Shown piece by piece: positions 21,958 through 29,393 of a DNA stretch of 31,554 nt. Position numbers and translations under genes: made by a program. Position 1 is the stretch's first letter, and every line of letters begins with the position of its first letter. The notes under the pieces were generated by a model. That model was not told the DNA's origin. It did no database searches and was given only the letters and a program-made list of their open reading frames with translations. Where the stretch lies: the NCBI GenBank assembly GCA_964427505.1, contig CAYRUO010000014.1, forward strand, positions 1-31,554. Direction: 5' to 3'. The stretch is from Thermanaerothrix sp034436175. Its GTDB lineage: Bacteria; Chloroflexota; Anaerolineae; Anaerolineales; Anaerolineaceae.

Positions 21958-23151
21958 TTAGCGCGATTGGGTTTCACCCACGAATTCCATGAAGACCCGA
22001 TTACCCAAAAGCCGGCCTCGGCGAGTCAGACATAAAGATTCTCCACACCATTCCAGCAGTCCTAAGGTGTTCAGGTGGGATATCGTGGCACCAAAGACCT
22101 CTTCCATGGTCTGGTGAAAGCGCTCGTAAAAGCGTTGACGGGAGACCCCTTCGCGCGTCAGGCGTAATCCCATTAGCATGGTTTCTTGCATTTCGGTTAA
22201 TGGGTCTATAATCTGAAACTGTTCGGTGGCCGGCGTAAGTGGGAAGGGACGTTCTGTGGGTTGAGCCAGGCGGTCAATATACGCTTTGATTCCCCGAACG
22301 TTAGCGGTGCGGGTGTGGTTTGCAAAGCCGTGGGCGCCGGCGCCGAGACCCAAATAAGGTTCGTTATGCCAATACTGGACGTTGTGTCGGCACGTCCGTA
22401 GATCGGTATCCTGTTGCCGGGCCCAATTGGAGATCTCGTACTGCACATAACCGGCTTGGCTCAACCGTCCATCTGCCCATTCGTACATTTCGGCGGCGAG
22501 ATCGTCATCGGGTGGCGCAACCAAGCCACGTGCGACCCAACGGTAGAACGGGGTGGCGTGCTCAATAGTTAGGGCATAAAGCGAAAGGTGTTCGGGATGC
22601 AACCCCAGCGCACGCTCCAGGGTCTCTTGCCATCGGGCTAGTGACTGATTGGGGATCCCATAAATCAGATCGAGATTAAGGTTGTCAAAGCCTGCACGGC
22701 GTGCCCAGCGCACAGCCTGGCTCACGTCGAAAAAATCATGTTGGCGTTCCAACAGGCGCAAATCATCAGGGTGGGCGGATTGCATGCCCAGGCTGAGGCG
22801 GTTGACACCCAAGCGCCGCACGGCTTGTAGCCATTCCAGGGTTACACTGCCGGGGTTGGCTTCCAGGCTGATCTCAACCTCGGGAATCACATCAAACGCC
22901 TCGTGGCAGGCTTTCAGGATCATTGCAACGGCATCCGCAGGTAAAAGAGAAGGTGTCCCGCCGCCAAAGTAAATGGTGTGCACAGGTAGGCGATAGGGGG
23001 CAGTTTGGCCAATATAGCGGATTTCGGCGCAAAGGGCTTTGACGTAAGCGGGGATGAGACTCTCTTGGCCACTGTATGTAGTGAAGTCACAGTAGGCGCA
23101 GCGGTGGCGGCAGAAGGGGATGTGAAGGTAAAGGCTGTAATCGTCGCTCAT
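21958..23151 (-). CDS. hemW: HemW-type radical SAM protein (heme chaperone)
   Basis: Radical SAM enzyme family once annotated as oxygen-independent coproporphyrinogen III oxidase; HemW members bind heme and deliver it to respiratory proteins. The [4Fe-4S] motif is C14-x3-C18-x2-C21 in HIPFCRHRCAYCDF, followed by the SAM-site IYFGGGTPSLL, EISLEANPGSV, NRLSLGMQSAHPDDL and a C-terminal HemN_C-like region (EMQETMLMGLRLTREGVS). The N-terminal extension typical of true HemN is absent, and the 397-residue length fits HemW. ATG 23151 is 3 nt after the stop of the lipoprotein gene and lacks a strong ribosome site, so translation is probably coupled. Confidence 0.92.
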   Translation of the reverse strand: MSDDYSLYLHIPFCRHRCAYCDFTTYSGQESLIPAYVKALCAEIRYIGQTAPYRLPVHTIYFGGGTPSLLPADAVAMILKACHEAFDVIPEVEISLEANPGSVTLEWLQAVRRLGVNRLSLGMQSAHPDDLRLLERQHDFFDVSQAVRWARRAGFDNLNLDLIYGIPNQSLARWQETLERALGLHPEHLSLYALTIEHATPFYRWVARGLVAPPDDDLAAEMYEWADGRLSQAGYVQYEISNWARQQDTDLRTCRHNVQYWHNEPYLGLGAGAHGFANHTRTANVRGIKAYIDRLAQPTERPFPLTPATEQFQIIDPLTEMQETMLMGLRLTREGVSRQRFYERFHQTMEEVFGATISHLNTLGLLEWCGESLCLTRRGRLLGNRVFMEFVGETQSR

Positions 23152-23154
23152 GGT

Positions 23155-24048
23155 TCATTGTGGGGCTGGGTTAAAAAGCCCGACCTCGACATAATACCAT
23201 TGCTCACCACGGCGGGCAAAGAAGGCGACCATTTGAGTCGCATGACGTGGATTTAATTCGGCTGCGCTACAACATTTATAGTGAGGAATTTCATCATATT
23301 CCAGCGATATCTCTTGGTCATGGTCGTGGATTCCAATCTTACCTGCCTTTTGGAAGAAATAGAATGGTTCTCCGTTCAACCACTGAAAGCCAAAGGCCTC
23401 TTCATAGCCATAATGCTCATTGAGCACCTCACCATTTTGGATGATCAAGCCTCGAGGTTGACACTCAACGCTTTGACTTTCGCCCGTGCGAACGGAATGG
23501 CAAGTGAGGTGCACCACTTCGGCAACCCAGGTGTCCCCTTGTGCCCACACTCCCTGTACCTGAGAAAGTGGCCCCGGTTGCCCTAGGGACAAGGTGTAAA
23601 TAACCTGGTCGCCCAGGCGTACTTCTGCCATGACCTCATTGGCGGCGTTGATTTTCGTTACAACCTCCAAACGCTGTCCTTGCCATGGCGTCCAGAGTGC
23701 AAAGGCATTATCTTGTGGATCAAAGAAGGTGTTGTGCTGAATGACATCGGCGCGCAGGTCGGCGTGGCGGGCCAGAATTCGGTCAAAGGTGCTTGCCAGC
23801 GGTTCAAAGAAGAGGGGTTCGATAGAAGGGGGATTGCGAAGAGGGTGTTCCTCAATGACCAAGCCAGAAGGCAAGACCCACGGTGTTGGAGTGGAATCAA
23901 CCGGGGGCGATGTGGGCGCTAAGAAGGTAAGGGTAGGTGTGGGGATCGTCCCCCATGGAGTTGGAGACGGGACTTGGGTGGCACAGGCGGTTAACCCGAT
24001 GAGCGCCGCGATTAGAGACAGCCGGAAGAAAAGGCGAGACCCTGACAT
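23155..24048 (-). CDS. Lipoprotein of unknown function
   Basis: ATG 24048 is chosen because it starts a perfect lipoprotein signal peptide (MSGSRLFFRLSLIAALIGLTAC, lipobox LTAC with lipid Cys22), with AGAGGA about 9 nt upstream; the longer frame to 24129 has no such logic. After Cys22 comes a Pro/Thr-rich tether (PSPTPWGTIPTPTLTFLAPT), then a beta-rich domain of about 240 residues with Trp and Tyr. Segments such as IIQNGEVLNEHYGYEEAFGF and NGEPFYFFQKAGKIGIHDHD resemble beta-hairpin repeats, but I recognise no named family. It is anchored on the outer face of the membrane. It precedes hemW in a two-gene transcript. Confidence 0.82.
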   Translation of the reverse strand: MSGSRLFFRLSLIAALIGLTACATQVPSPTPWGTIPTPTLTFLAPTSPPVDSTPTPWVLPSGLVIEEHPLRNPPSIEPLFFEPLASTFDRILARHADLRADVIQHNTFFDPQDNAFALWTPWQGQRLEVVTKINAANEVMAEVRLGDQVIYTLSLGQPGPLSQVQGVWAQGDTWVAEVVHLTCHSVRTGESQSVECQPRGLIIQNGEVLNEHYGYEEAFGFQWLNGEPFYFFQKAGKIGIHDHDQEISLEYDEIPHYKCCSAAELNPRHATQMVAFFARRGEQWYYVEVGLFNPAPQ

Positions 24049-24168
24049 TTTTAAGAATCCTCTGTGTAAAATTCTAACACTAACCCAGCATAAGGCATTA
24101 AGCCCTACTTTTAGAGGTTTTGGTGGCAATAAAATATGTGCCGGGGTATAGAAAATACCAGCCCTGTC

Positions 24169-24197
24169 TTGCCATCAGCCCGAGAGCGGGTTATACT
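24169..24197 (+). promoter_or_regulatory. Upstream rpoB promoter
   Basis: TTGCCA (24169-24174) and TATACT (24192-24197) with a 17-bp spacer, each five of six to consensus. The predicted start near 24204 leaves a leader of about 150 nt before the rpoB ATG. Confidence 0.65.
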
Positions 24198-24258
24198 ATT
24201 CCGGCGTAGGGGGTGGAGAGAAGGGCGCTACCAAGCCAAAATCCGGGCGCGCTTTTCC

Positions 24259-24288
24259 TTGACGATATTCCTTAGTGCGGCTTATAAT
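24259..24288 (+). promoter_or_regulatory. Proximal rpoB promoter
   Basis: TTGACG (24259-24264) and a perfect TATAAT (24283-24288) with an 18-bp spacer. The predicted start near 24295 gives a 58-nt leader to ATG 24354. Confidence 0.8.
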
Positions 24289-24353
24289 AAACCTTTGCGT
24301 ATTCCGCTTTTACGGCAGACGGTTTGGTCAGGTATTTAAGTCAGGAGTGAGTG

Positions 24354-27300
24354 ATGCTTTCGATTCCCACAGTAAAATCCTACGCCCGCATTCCGGTTGT
24401 TTTTGATCTGCCCAACCTGATTGAGGTGCAAATTGAGTCGTTTAAGCGGCTCAAGAGCGAAGGGTTGGCTGAACTTTTTGATGAGATTACCCCGATTGAG
24501 TCCTATAACAAGGGGATGAAGTTATATTTCCCCAGCCGCACCCCTGAAGCACAGCAGTGGGGGCTGAAGTATTGGTTTGGTGAGCCCAAGCATAGTATTG
24601 AAGAATGCATTGAACGTGATTTAACGTATGCACGCCCGCTGTATGTATCGGTCTTGTTAGCGGGCCCGGACGTGCCCGAACCGATCAAGCAGGATATCTT
24701 CTTGGGGGATTTCCCCGAGATGACCGAAAAGGGCACGTTCATTATCAATGGTACCGAGCGGGTGGTAGTATCTCAGTTGATCCGTTCTCCGGGTGTGTAT
24801 TTTGAAGCCCCGGTGGATCGCGCGACCGGGCATCGCATGGCGATGGCCAAGCTGATCCCCGACCGCGGCGCCTGGATGGAATTTGAAACCCGCAAAAATG
24901 ATTATATTATTCTGAAGTTCAACCGCAAGCGCACGGTTCCGATCACCATTTTCCTGCGCGCGCTGGCGGCGGTGAATGACGGCCTGCCCGATTCGCCGAT
25001 CAAAGAGGGGACGGATGAGGAACTGATCGCGCTTTTCCGTGATGTGGATAATAATCCGGATCGTCTTTTCATTGCCTCGTCGTTCCATCAGGAACCGCAG
25101 TGGGATCTCTCGGGCGGCTTAACCATTGCCGAAGCCGCGCTGATCGAATTCTTCAAGCGCATGCGACCGGGTGATCCGGCGACGTTGGAAAATGCGCGCC
25201 AGTTCTTAGAAGAGCAACTCTTTGATCAGCGTCATTATGACCTGGAGCGGGTGGGGCGCTACAAACTCAATCAGAAACTTGACTTAATGGAGCATGTCCC
25301 GATCACACACCGCACGGTGACGCGCTGGGACATCGTGGCGATCATTCGCCGCATGATTTTGATCAACAATGAGCGTGAAGATAAAGATGATATTGACCAC
25401 CTGGGCAATCGCCGCGTCAAGACCGTGGGTGAATTGATCCAGAATAAGTTGCGCATCGGCTTGCGCCGCATGGAGCGTGTGATTAAAGAGCGTATGTCCA
25501 TTCGCGACCAGGATCAACTCTCCCCGGTTAGCCTGGTCAATATTCGCCCGGTGGTGGCGGCTCTGCGTGAGTTCTTTGGCTCGAGCCAACTCTCGCAGTT
25601 TATGGACCAAACCAACCCCTTGGCCGAACTGCGCCACAAACGTACGCTCTCGGCCCTGGGGCCGGGTGGCTTGCGCCGCGAACGGGCGGGTTTTGATGTA
25701 CGTGATGTGCACCACTCGCACTATGGGCGCATTTGCCCGATTGAGACGCCCGAAGGTCCCAACATTGGTTTGATCGGGCGTTTGGCGACCTATGCGCGGG
25801 TTAATGAATATGGGTTTATCGAGACGCCGTACCGCCGCGTGATCAAGGTTATGTCTACGGATGATCCGAACCTGGTCGGGCGGGCGGTCAACGAGACACT
25901 GACCGATCCGGAAACCGGCGAGGTCTTCCTGAAACCGGGTGAGCGCATTCAACCCGAGCACTTGCCGTTGATTAAGAAATTGGATCGGCGCACAGTCTTT
26001 GTGGTGCCGTTTGTGTCTAACGAAGTGGAATATCTCTCGGCGGATGCGGAAGATAAATTTGTGATCGCGCAGGCCAACACGCCGTTGAATGAATACAACG
26101 AGTTTGCTTCCAACCGCGTGACCTGCCGTTTCCACTCCGACTTCCGTGTCGTACCCCCGGACAGCGTGAATTACATGGACGTGGCGCCGCACCAAGTGGT
26201 AGGTATCAGTGCCTCGCTGATCCCCTTCCTCGAACACGATGATGCCAACCGCGCGTTAATGGGTTCGAACATGCAAGCGCAGGCGGTGCCATTGGTGCGT
26301 CCGGACGTGCCGATTGTCTCGACCGGTATGGAAGCCCATGCGGCGATTGACTCGGGTCAGGTGCTCATTGCGGAAGAAGATGGCGAGGTGGTTTCGGTCA
26401 CCGGGCGCGAAATCGTGATCCGCGGTGCCAATGGCTTGCGCCGCTACCCCCTGAAGAAGTATCAGCGTTCCAATCAATCCACCTGCATTGACCAGCGCCC
26501 GGCGGTATTCAAAGGTCAGCGCGTGCGCAAGGGTGATGTGCTGGCCGATTCTTCGTCCACGGTCAACGGCAACTTGGCGCTGGGGCAAAATGTGGTCGTG
26601 GCGTTCCTCTCGTGGGAAGGGGGTAACTTTGAGGATGCGATTCTCATCTCTGAACGCCTGGTGCGTGATGACATGTACACCTCGGTGCACATCGAGCAGT
26701 ACGAGGTGGAAGCCCGCGATACCAAGCTGGGGCCAGAAGAGATCACCCGCGATATTCCCAATGTTGGTGAGGACGCGATCAAAGATTTAGACGAACGCGG
26801 CATCATCCGCATCGGCGCCGAAGTGGGGCCGAATGATATCTTGGTTGGGAAGATCACGCCCAAGGGCGAGAAAGAACTGACGCCGGAAGAACGACTGTTG
26901 CGGGCCATCTTCGGCGAGAAATCGCGTGATGTGAAGGATACCTCGCTCCGCATGCCACACGGCGAGCGGGGTAAGGTCGTGGATGTCAAGGTCTTCACCC
27001 GCGAGGATAACAGCGATTTGCCGGCGGGTGTAGACATGATGGTGCGCGTGTTTGTCGCCCAGCGCCGCAAGATCACCGCGGGCGACAAGATGGCCGGACG
27101 CCATGGGAACAAGGGCGTGGTATCGCGCGTGGTACCAATTGAGGATATGCCCTTCCTGGAAGACGGGACGCCGGTGGATATCATACTAAACCCGCTGGGC
27201 GTACCCGGCCGTATGAACATCGGTCAGGTGCTGGAGACTCACCTGGGCTGGGCAGCTCATCGTCTCGGCTTCCGTGCGATTACGCCGGTGTTTGACGGTG

Positions 27301-28289
27301 CTTCGGAGCGAGAAATTGAGGCCGAACTGGCGCGTGCCTGGCTGATGGATGAGGCCTGGAAAGATGCTATGAAGGCGGCTTGGGCTTGGATTAAACAACA
27401 GCCCGATTACGACCCCGAATACTTCCGCGATGACGACGAAGTACGGTTGGTGTACCTGGAGCAGTGGCTGGCGGATAAGGGCTACGATGTTTCCCGTCTA
27501 TCCTATGATTACAACTATGCCCGCTACGCCAACCTGGAAGCCTGGCTGCGCGAACAGGGGTACGACCCCAATGAGATCATGGTCTATGAGAGCGTGATCG
27601 CCAACGATAAGCGCCAACCGCAAAAGGACGAACGCGCCATCGAGGCGTGCTTGCGTTTGTGGCTGACACGCCAGGGTGAGGATGTCAGCCAGGTGCCCGA
27701 TGATCAGATCCGCCGGACAGCAGAAGATTACATGGCGCGCACCGGTTTACCGATGCCGATTATCGGGAAGCAAATCCTGCGCGATGGGAAGACCGGGATG
27801 CCGTATGACCAGCCGGTTACGGTTGGGGTGATGAGCGTGATGAAACTGCACCACCTGGTAGAGGATAAGGTTCACGCGCGCTCGACCGGCCCGTACTCGT
27901 TGGTGACTCAACAGCCGTTGGGCGGTAAGGCGCAATTCGGTGGTCAGCGCTTTGGTGAGATGGAAGTATGGGCACTGGAGGCTTACGGCGCGGCTTACAC
28001 CCTGCAAGAGATGTTGACGGTCAAGTCGGATGATGTGCAGGGGCGCGTCGCGACCTACGAGGCCATCGTCAAAGGTGAGCCGATCGAAGAACCGGGCCTG
28101 CCGGCATCATTCCGCGTGTTGGTCAAAGAGTTGCAGAGCCTGGGGTTGGCCGTAGAAGCCTACATGGATAACGGCGAGGTCATCCGCTTCGGTAAAGATG
28201 AGGAACGGGTGCGTCCGCCGCGGTTGGAGACCGGTTTGTTGGGCTTGGGTGAAGAGTTGGAGGAAACCTCTCAACTTGACGGTTCATAA
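24354..28289 (+). CDS. rpoB: RNA polymerase beta subunit
   Basis: Catalytic core subunit of RNA polymerase, 1311 residues. ATG 24354 is preferred to the adjacent GTG 24351 because AGGAG lies 6 nt before it. Hallmarks include the rifampicin-pocket segment FGSSQLSQFMDQTNPLAELR with the following HKRTLSALGPGG, IETPEGPNIGLIG, GDKMAGRHGNKGVVS and the C-terminal RSTGPYSLVTQQPLGGKAQF. Between residues about 993 and 1137 (27330-27764) an insertion of some 145 residues replaces a short or variable loop before the GKQILRDGKTG strand. It contains repeated WL-type helical units. Unlike the usual order, rpsL and not rpoC follows. The last codons carry the -35 box of a promoter for rpsL. Confidence 0.98.
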   Translation: MLSIPTVKSYARIPVVFDLPNLIEVQIESFKRLKSEGLAELFDEITPIESYNKGMKLYFPSRTPEAQQWGLKYWFGEPKHSIEECIERDLTYARPLYVSVLLAGPDVPEPIKQDIFLGDFPEMTEKGTFIINGTERVVVSQLIRSPGVYFEAPVDRATGHRMAMAKLIPDRGAWMEFETRKNDYIILKFNRKRTVPITIFLRALAAVNDGLPDSPIKEGTDEELIALFRDVDNNPDRLFIASSFHQEPQWDLSGGLTIAEAALIEFFKRMRPGDPATLENARQFLEEQLFDQRHYDLERVGRYKLNQKLDLMEHVPITHRTVTRWDIVAIIRRMILINNEREDKDDIDHLGNRRVKTVGELIQNKLRIGLRRMERVIKERMSIRDQDQLSPVSLVNIRPVVAALREFFGSSQLSQFMDQTNPLAELRHKRTLSALGPGGLRRERAGFDVRDVHHSHYGRICPIETPEGPNIGLIGRLATYARVNEYGFIETPYRRVIKVMSTDDPNLVGRAVNETLTDPETGEVFLKPGERIQPEHLPLIKKLDRRTVFVVPFVSNEVEYLSADAEDKFVIAQANTPLNEYNEFASNRVTCRFHSDFRVVPPDSVNYMDVAPHQVVGISASLIPFLEHDDANRALMGSNMQAQAVPLVRPDVPIVSTGMEAHAAIDSGQVLIAEEDGEVVSVTGREIVIRGANGLRRYPLKKYQRSNQSTCIDQRPAVFKGQRVRKGDVLADSSSTVNGNLALGQNVVVAFLSWEGGNFEDAILISERLVRDDMYTSVHIEQYEVEARDTKLGPEEITRDIPNVGEDAIKDLDERGIIRIGAEVGPNDILVGKITPKGEKELTPEERLLRAIFGEKSRDVKDTSLRMPHGERGKVVDVKVFTREDNSDLPAGVDMMVRVFVAQRRKITAGDKMAGRHGNKGVVSRVVPIEDMPFLEDGTPVDIILNPLGVPGRMNIGQVLETHLGWAAHRLGFRAITPVFDGASEREIEAELARAWLMDEAWKDAMKAAWAWIKQQPDYDPEYFRDDDEVRLVYLEQWLADKGYDVSRLSYDYNYARYANLEAWLREQGYDPNEIMVYESVIANDKRQPQKDERAIEACLRLWLTRQGEDVSQVPDDQIRRTAEDYMARTGLPMPIIGKQILRDGKTGMPYDQPVTVGVMSVMKLHHLVEDKVHARSTGPYSLVTQQPLGGKAQFGGQRFGEMEVWALEAYGAAYTLQEMLTVKSDDVQGRVATYEAIVKGEPIEEPGLPASFRVLVKELQSLGLAVEAYMDNGEVIRFGKDEERVRPPRLETGLLGLGEELEETSQLDGS
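27378..27710 (+). repeat. Degenerate tandem repeats inside the RpoB insertion
   Basis: Four related units of the form xLxxWLxxQGYD plus an acidic tail start near 27378, 27453, 27531 and 27648: AWAWIKQQPDYDPEYF, YLEQWLADKGYDVSRL, NLEAWLREQGYDPNEI and CLRLWLTRQGEDVSQV. The first three are 25-26 residues apart, the last 39. They are repeats at protein level only. Confidence 0.7.
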
Positions 28290-28304
28290 CCCCCATGATA
28301 TAAT
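28276..28304 (+). promoter_or_regulatory. Promoter of the rpsL-rpsG-fusA-tuf operon
   Basis: TTGACG (28276-28281, inside the end of rpoB) and a perfect TATAAT (28299-28304) spaced by 17 bp. The predicted start near 28311 gives a leader of about 120 nt before rpsL, so the str operon can be expressed independently of rpoB. Confidence 0.82.
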
Positions 28305-28351
28305 CAGCCGCCGTGCCTCTGCCTACGGCGGCGCTGTGGGCAGGCGAGGGT

Positions 28352-28380
28352 GAGGCCATCGGCCTGCTTGCGATGGCCTC
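28352..28380 (+). promoter_or_regulatory. Hairpin in the rpsL leader
   Basis: Perfect 10-bp stem (28352-28361 with 28371-28380) with a 9-nt loop, followed by GGTTGTTGAG, a poor U-tract. A second, bulged stem lies just before it (28316-28348 region). It may be a ribosomal-protein autoregulatory site, an attenuator, or a weak terminator for rpoB readthrough. Confidence 0.55.
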
Positions 28381-28430
28381 GGTTGTTGAGAAACGGATTA
28401 AACGCACTACGATTTTTTGGAGGCGAGGAC

Positions 28431-28859
28431 GTGCCAACGATTAATCAACTCGTTCGAAAAGGACGCCAAGTCAAAAAGGAAAAGAGCAAAGCGCCGGCCT
28501 TGCAATATATCTTGAATACGATGCGTCAGCGGCGCATCCGTGTGGATAAGGGCGCGCCTCAAAAACGCGGTGTATGCACGGTTGTGCGTACCATGACCCC
28601 GAAGAAGCCGAACTCGGCTCTGCGCAAGATTGCGCGCGTGCGCCTGACCAACGGGATTGAAGTGACGGCTTACATTCCCGGTGAGGGCCACCAACTGCAG
28701 GAGCACTCGGTGGTGTTGGTGCGCGGTGGCCGTGTGAAAGATCTGCCGGGTGTGCGCTACCACATCGTGCGCGGCACGTTGGATGCGACCGGTGTGGCCA
28801 AACGGATGCAAGGGCGCTCGAAATACGGTACGAAGAAGCCCAAAGAGGCGAAGAAATAA
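28431..28859 (+). CDS. rpsL: Ribosomal protein S12
   Basis: Small-subunit protein at the decoding centre, 142 residues. The start is GTG 28431 (MPTINQLVRKGR) with GGAGG 7 nt upstream; upstream in-frame codons are not part of the family. Conserved streptomycin-region motifs TPKKPNSALRKIARVRLTNG and GGRVKDLPGVRYH are intact. After PAL (residue 24) there are about 15 extra residues (QYILNTMRQRRIRVDK) before GAPQKRGVCT, compared with Thermus or Escherichia S12. It is the first gene of a str operon with rpsG, fusA and tuf and has its own promoter and leader. Confidence 0.97.
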   Translation: MPTINQLVRKGRQVKKEKSKAPALQYILNTMRQRRIRVDKGAPQKRGVCTVVRTMTPKKPNSALRKIARVRLTNGIEVTAYIPGEGHQLQEHSVVLVRGGRVKDLPGVRYHIVRGTLDATGVAKRMQGRSKYGTKKPKEAKK

Positions 28860-28888
28860 TCAGGTCCTGTGGACGGAGAGGATAAAGC

Positions 28889-29356
28889 ATGCGGCGCGGA
28901 AAACCTGAACGACGCGAATTGCCCCCAGACGTGCGCTACGGCAGCGTTCTGGTGCAGAAGTTTATCAATCATGTCATGCGGCGGGGTAAGAAGAGCCTGG
29001 CCATGCGGATTGTCTACGATTCCTTTGATGTAATCCGCGAGAAAACGGGGAAGAACCCGCTGGAGGTCTTTGAGCAGGCCATCCGTAACGTGGGCCCGAT
29101 CATGGAAGTGCGTCCGCGGCGTGTAGGTGGTGCGACGTACCAGGTGCCGATGGAGGTGCCGGATTACCGCCGCACGACCTTGGCCATGCGCTGGATTTTG
29201 GAGGCGGCTAAGGCGCGGACGGGAAAATCCATGGTCGAGAAACTTTCGGCGGAATTGCTGGATGCCGCCAGCGGCCAGGGTGCGGCCATTCGTAAGCGCG
29301 ACGAAACCCACAAGATGGCCGAAGCAAACCGCGCTTTCTCGCACTACCGCGTTTAG
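28889..29356 (+). CDS. rpsG: Ribosomal protein S7
   Basis: Primary 16S rRNA-binding protein that organises the 30S head, 155 residues, the standard length. Family motifs are MRRGKPERRELPPDVRYGS, VQKFINHVMRRGKKSLA, NVGPIMEVRPRRVGGATYQV and the C-terminal RDETHKMAEANRAFSHYR. ATG 28889 has GGAGAGGA just upstream. The gene lies 29 nt after rpsL. In Escherichia coli S7 represses the str operon by binding its mRNA between rpsL and rpsG; here that gap is too short for a comparable site, so any feedback would have to act elsewhere. Confidence 0.98.
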   Translation: MRRGKPERRELPPDVRYGSVLVQKFINHVMRRGKKSLAMRIVYDSFDVIREKTGKNPLEVFEQAIRNVGPIMEVRPRRVGGATYQVPMEVPDYRRTTLAMRWILEAAKARTGKSMVEKLSAELLDAASGQGAAIRKRDETHKMAEANRAFSHYRV

Positions 29357-29393
29357 GCCGCCGAGCGAAAGGGTGTCTTAGAGGTAAGCGGTT

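Larger units (their letters stand above)
24049..24353. other. Divergent intergenic region lipoprotein/rpoB
   Basis: 305 bases without a gene. The part near rpoB holds two tandem plus-strand promoters (24169-24197 and 24259-24288). The part near the lipoprotein gene is AT-rich and should contain its promoter (a TAGAAT box is present near 24077 on the minus strand), but no good -35 is visible. rplJ/rplL, the usual upstream neighbours of rpoB, are not here. Confidence 0.7.

Noticed and set aside
25284..26237. Long antisense open frame within rpoB (317 codons)
   Set aside because: A shadow of rpoB codon bias; no ribosome site, low-complexity His/Arg-rich product, and the sense strand is unmistakably RpoB.
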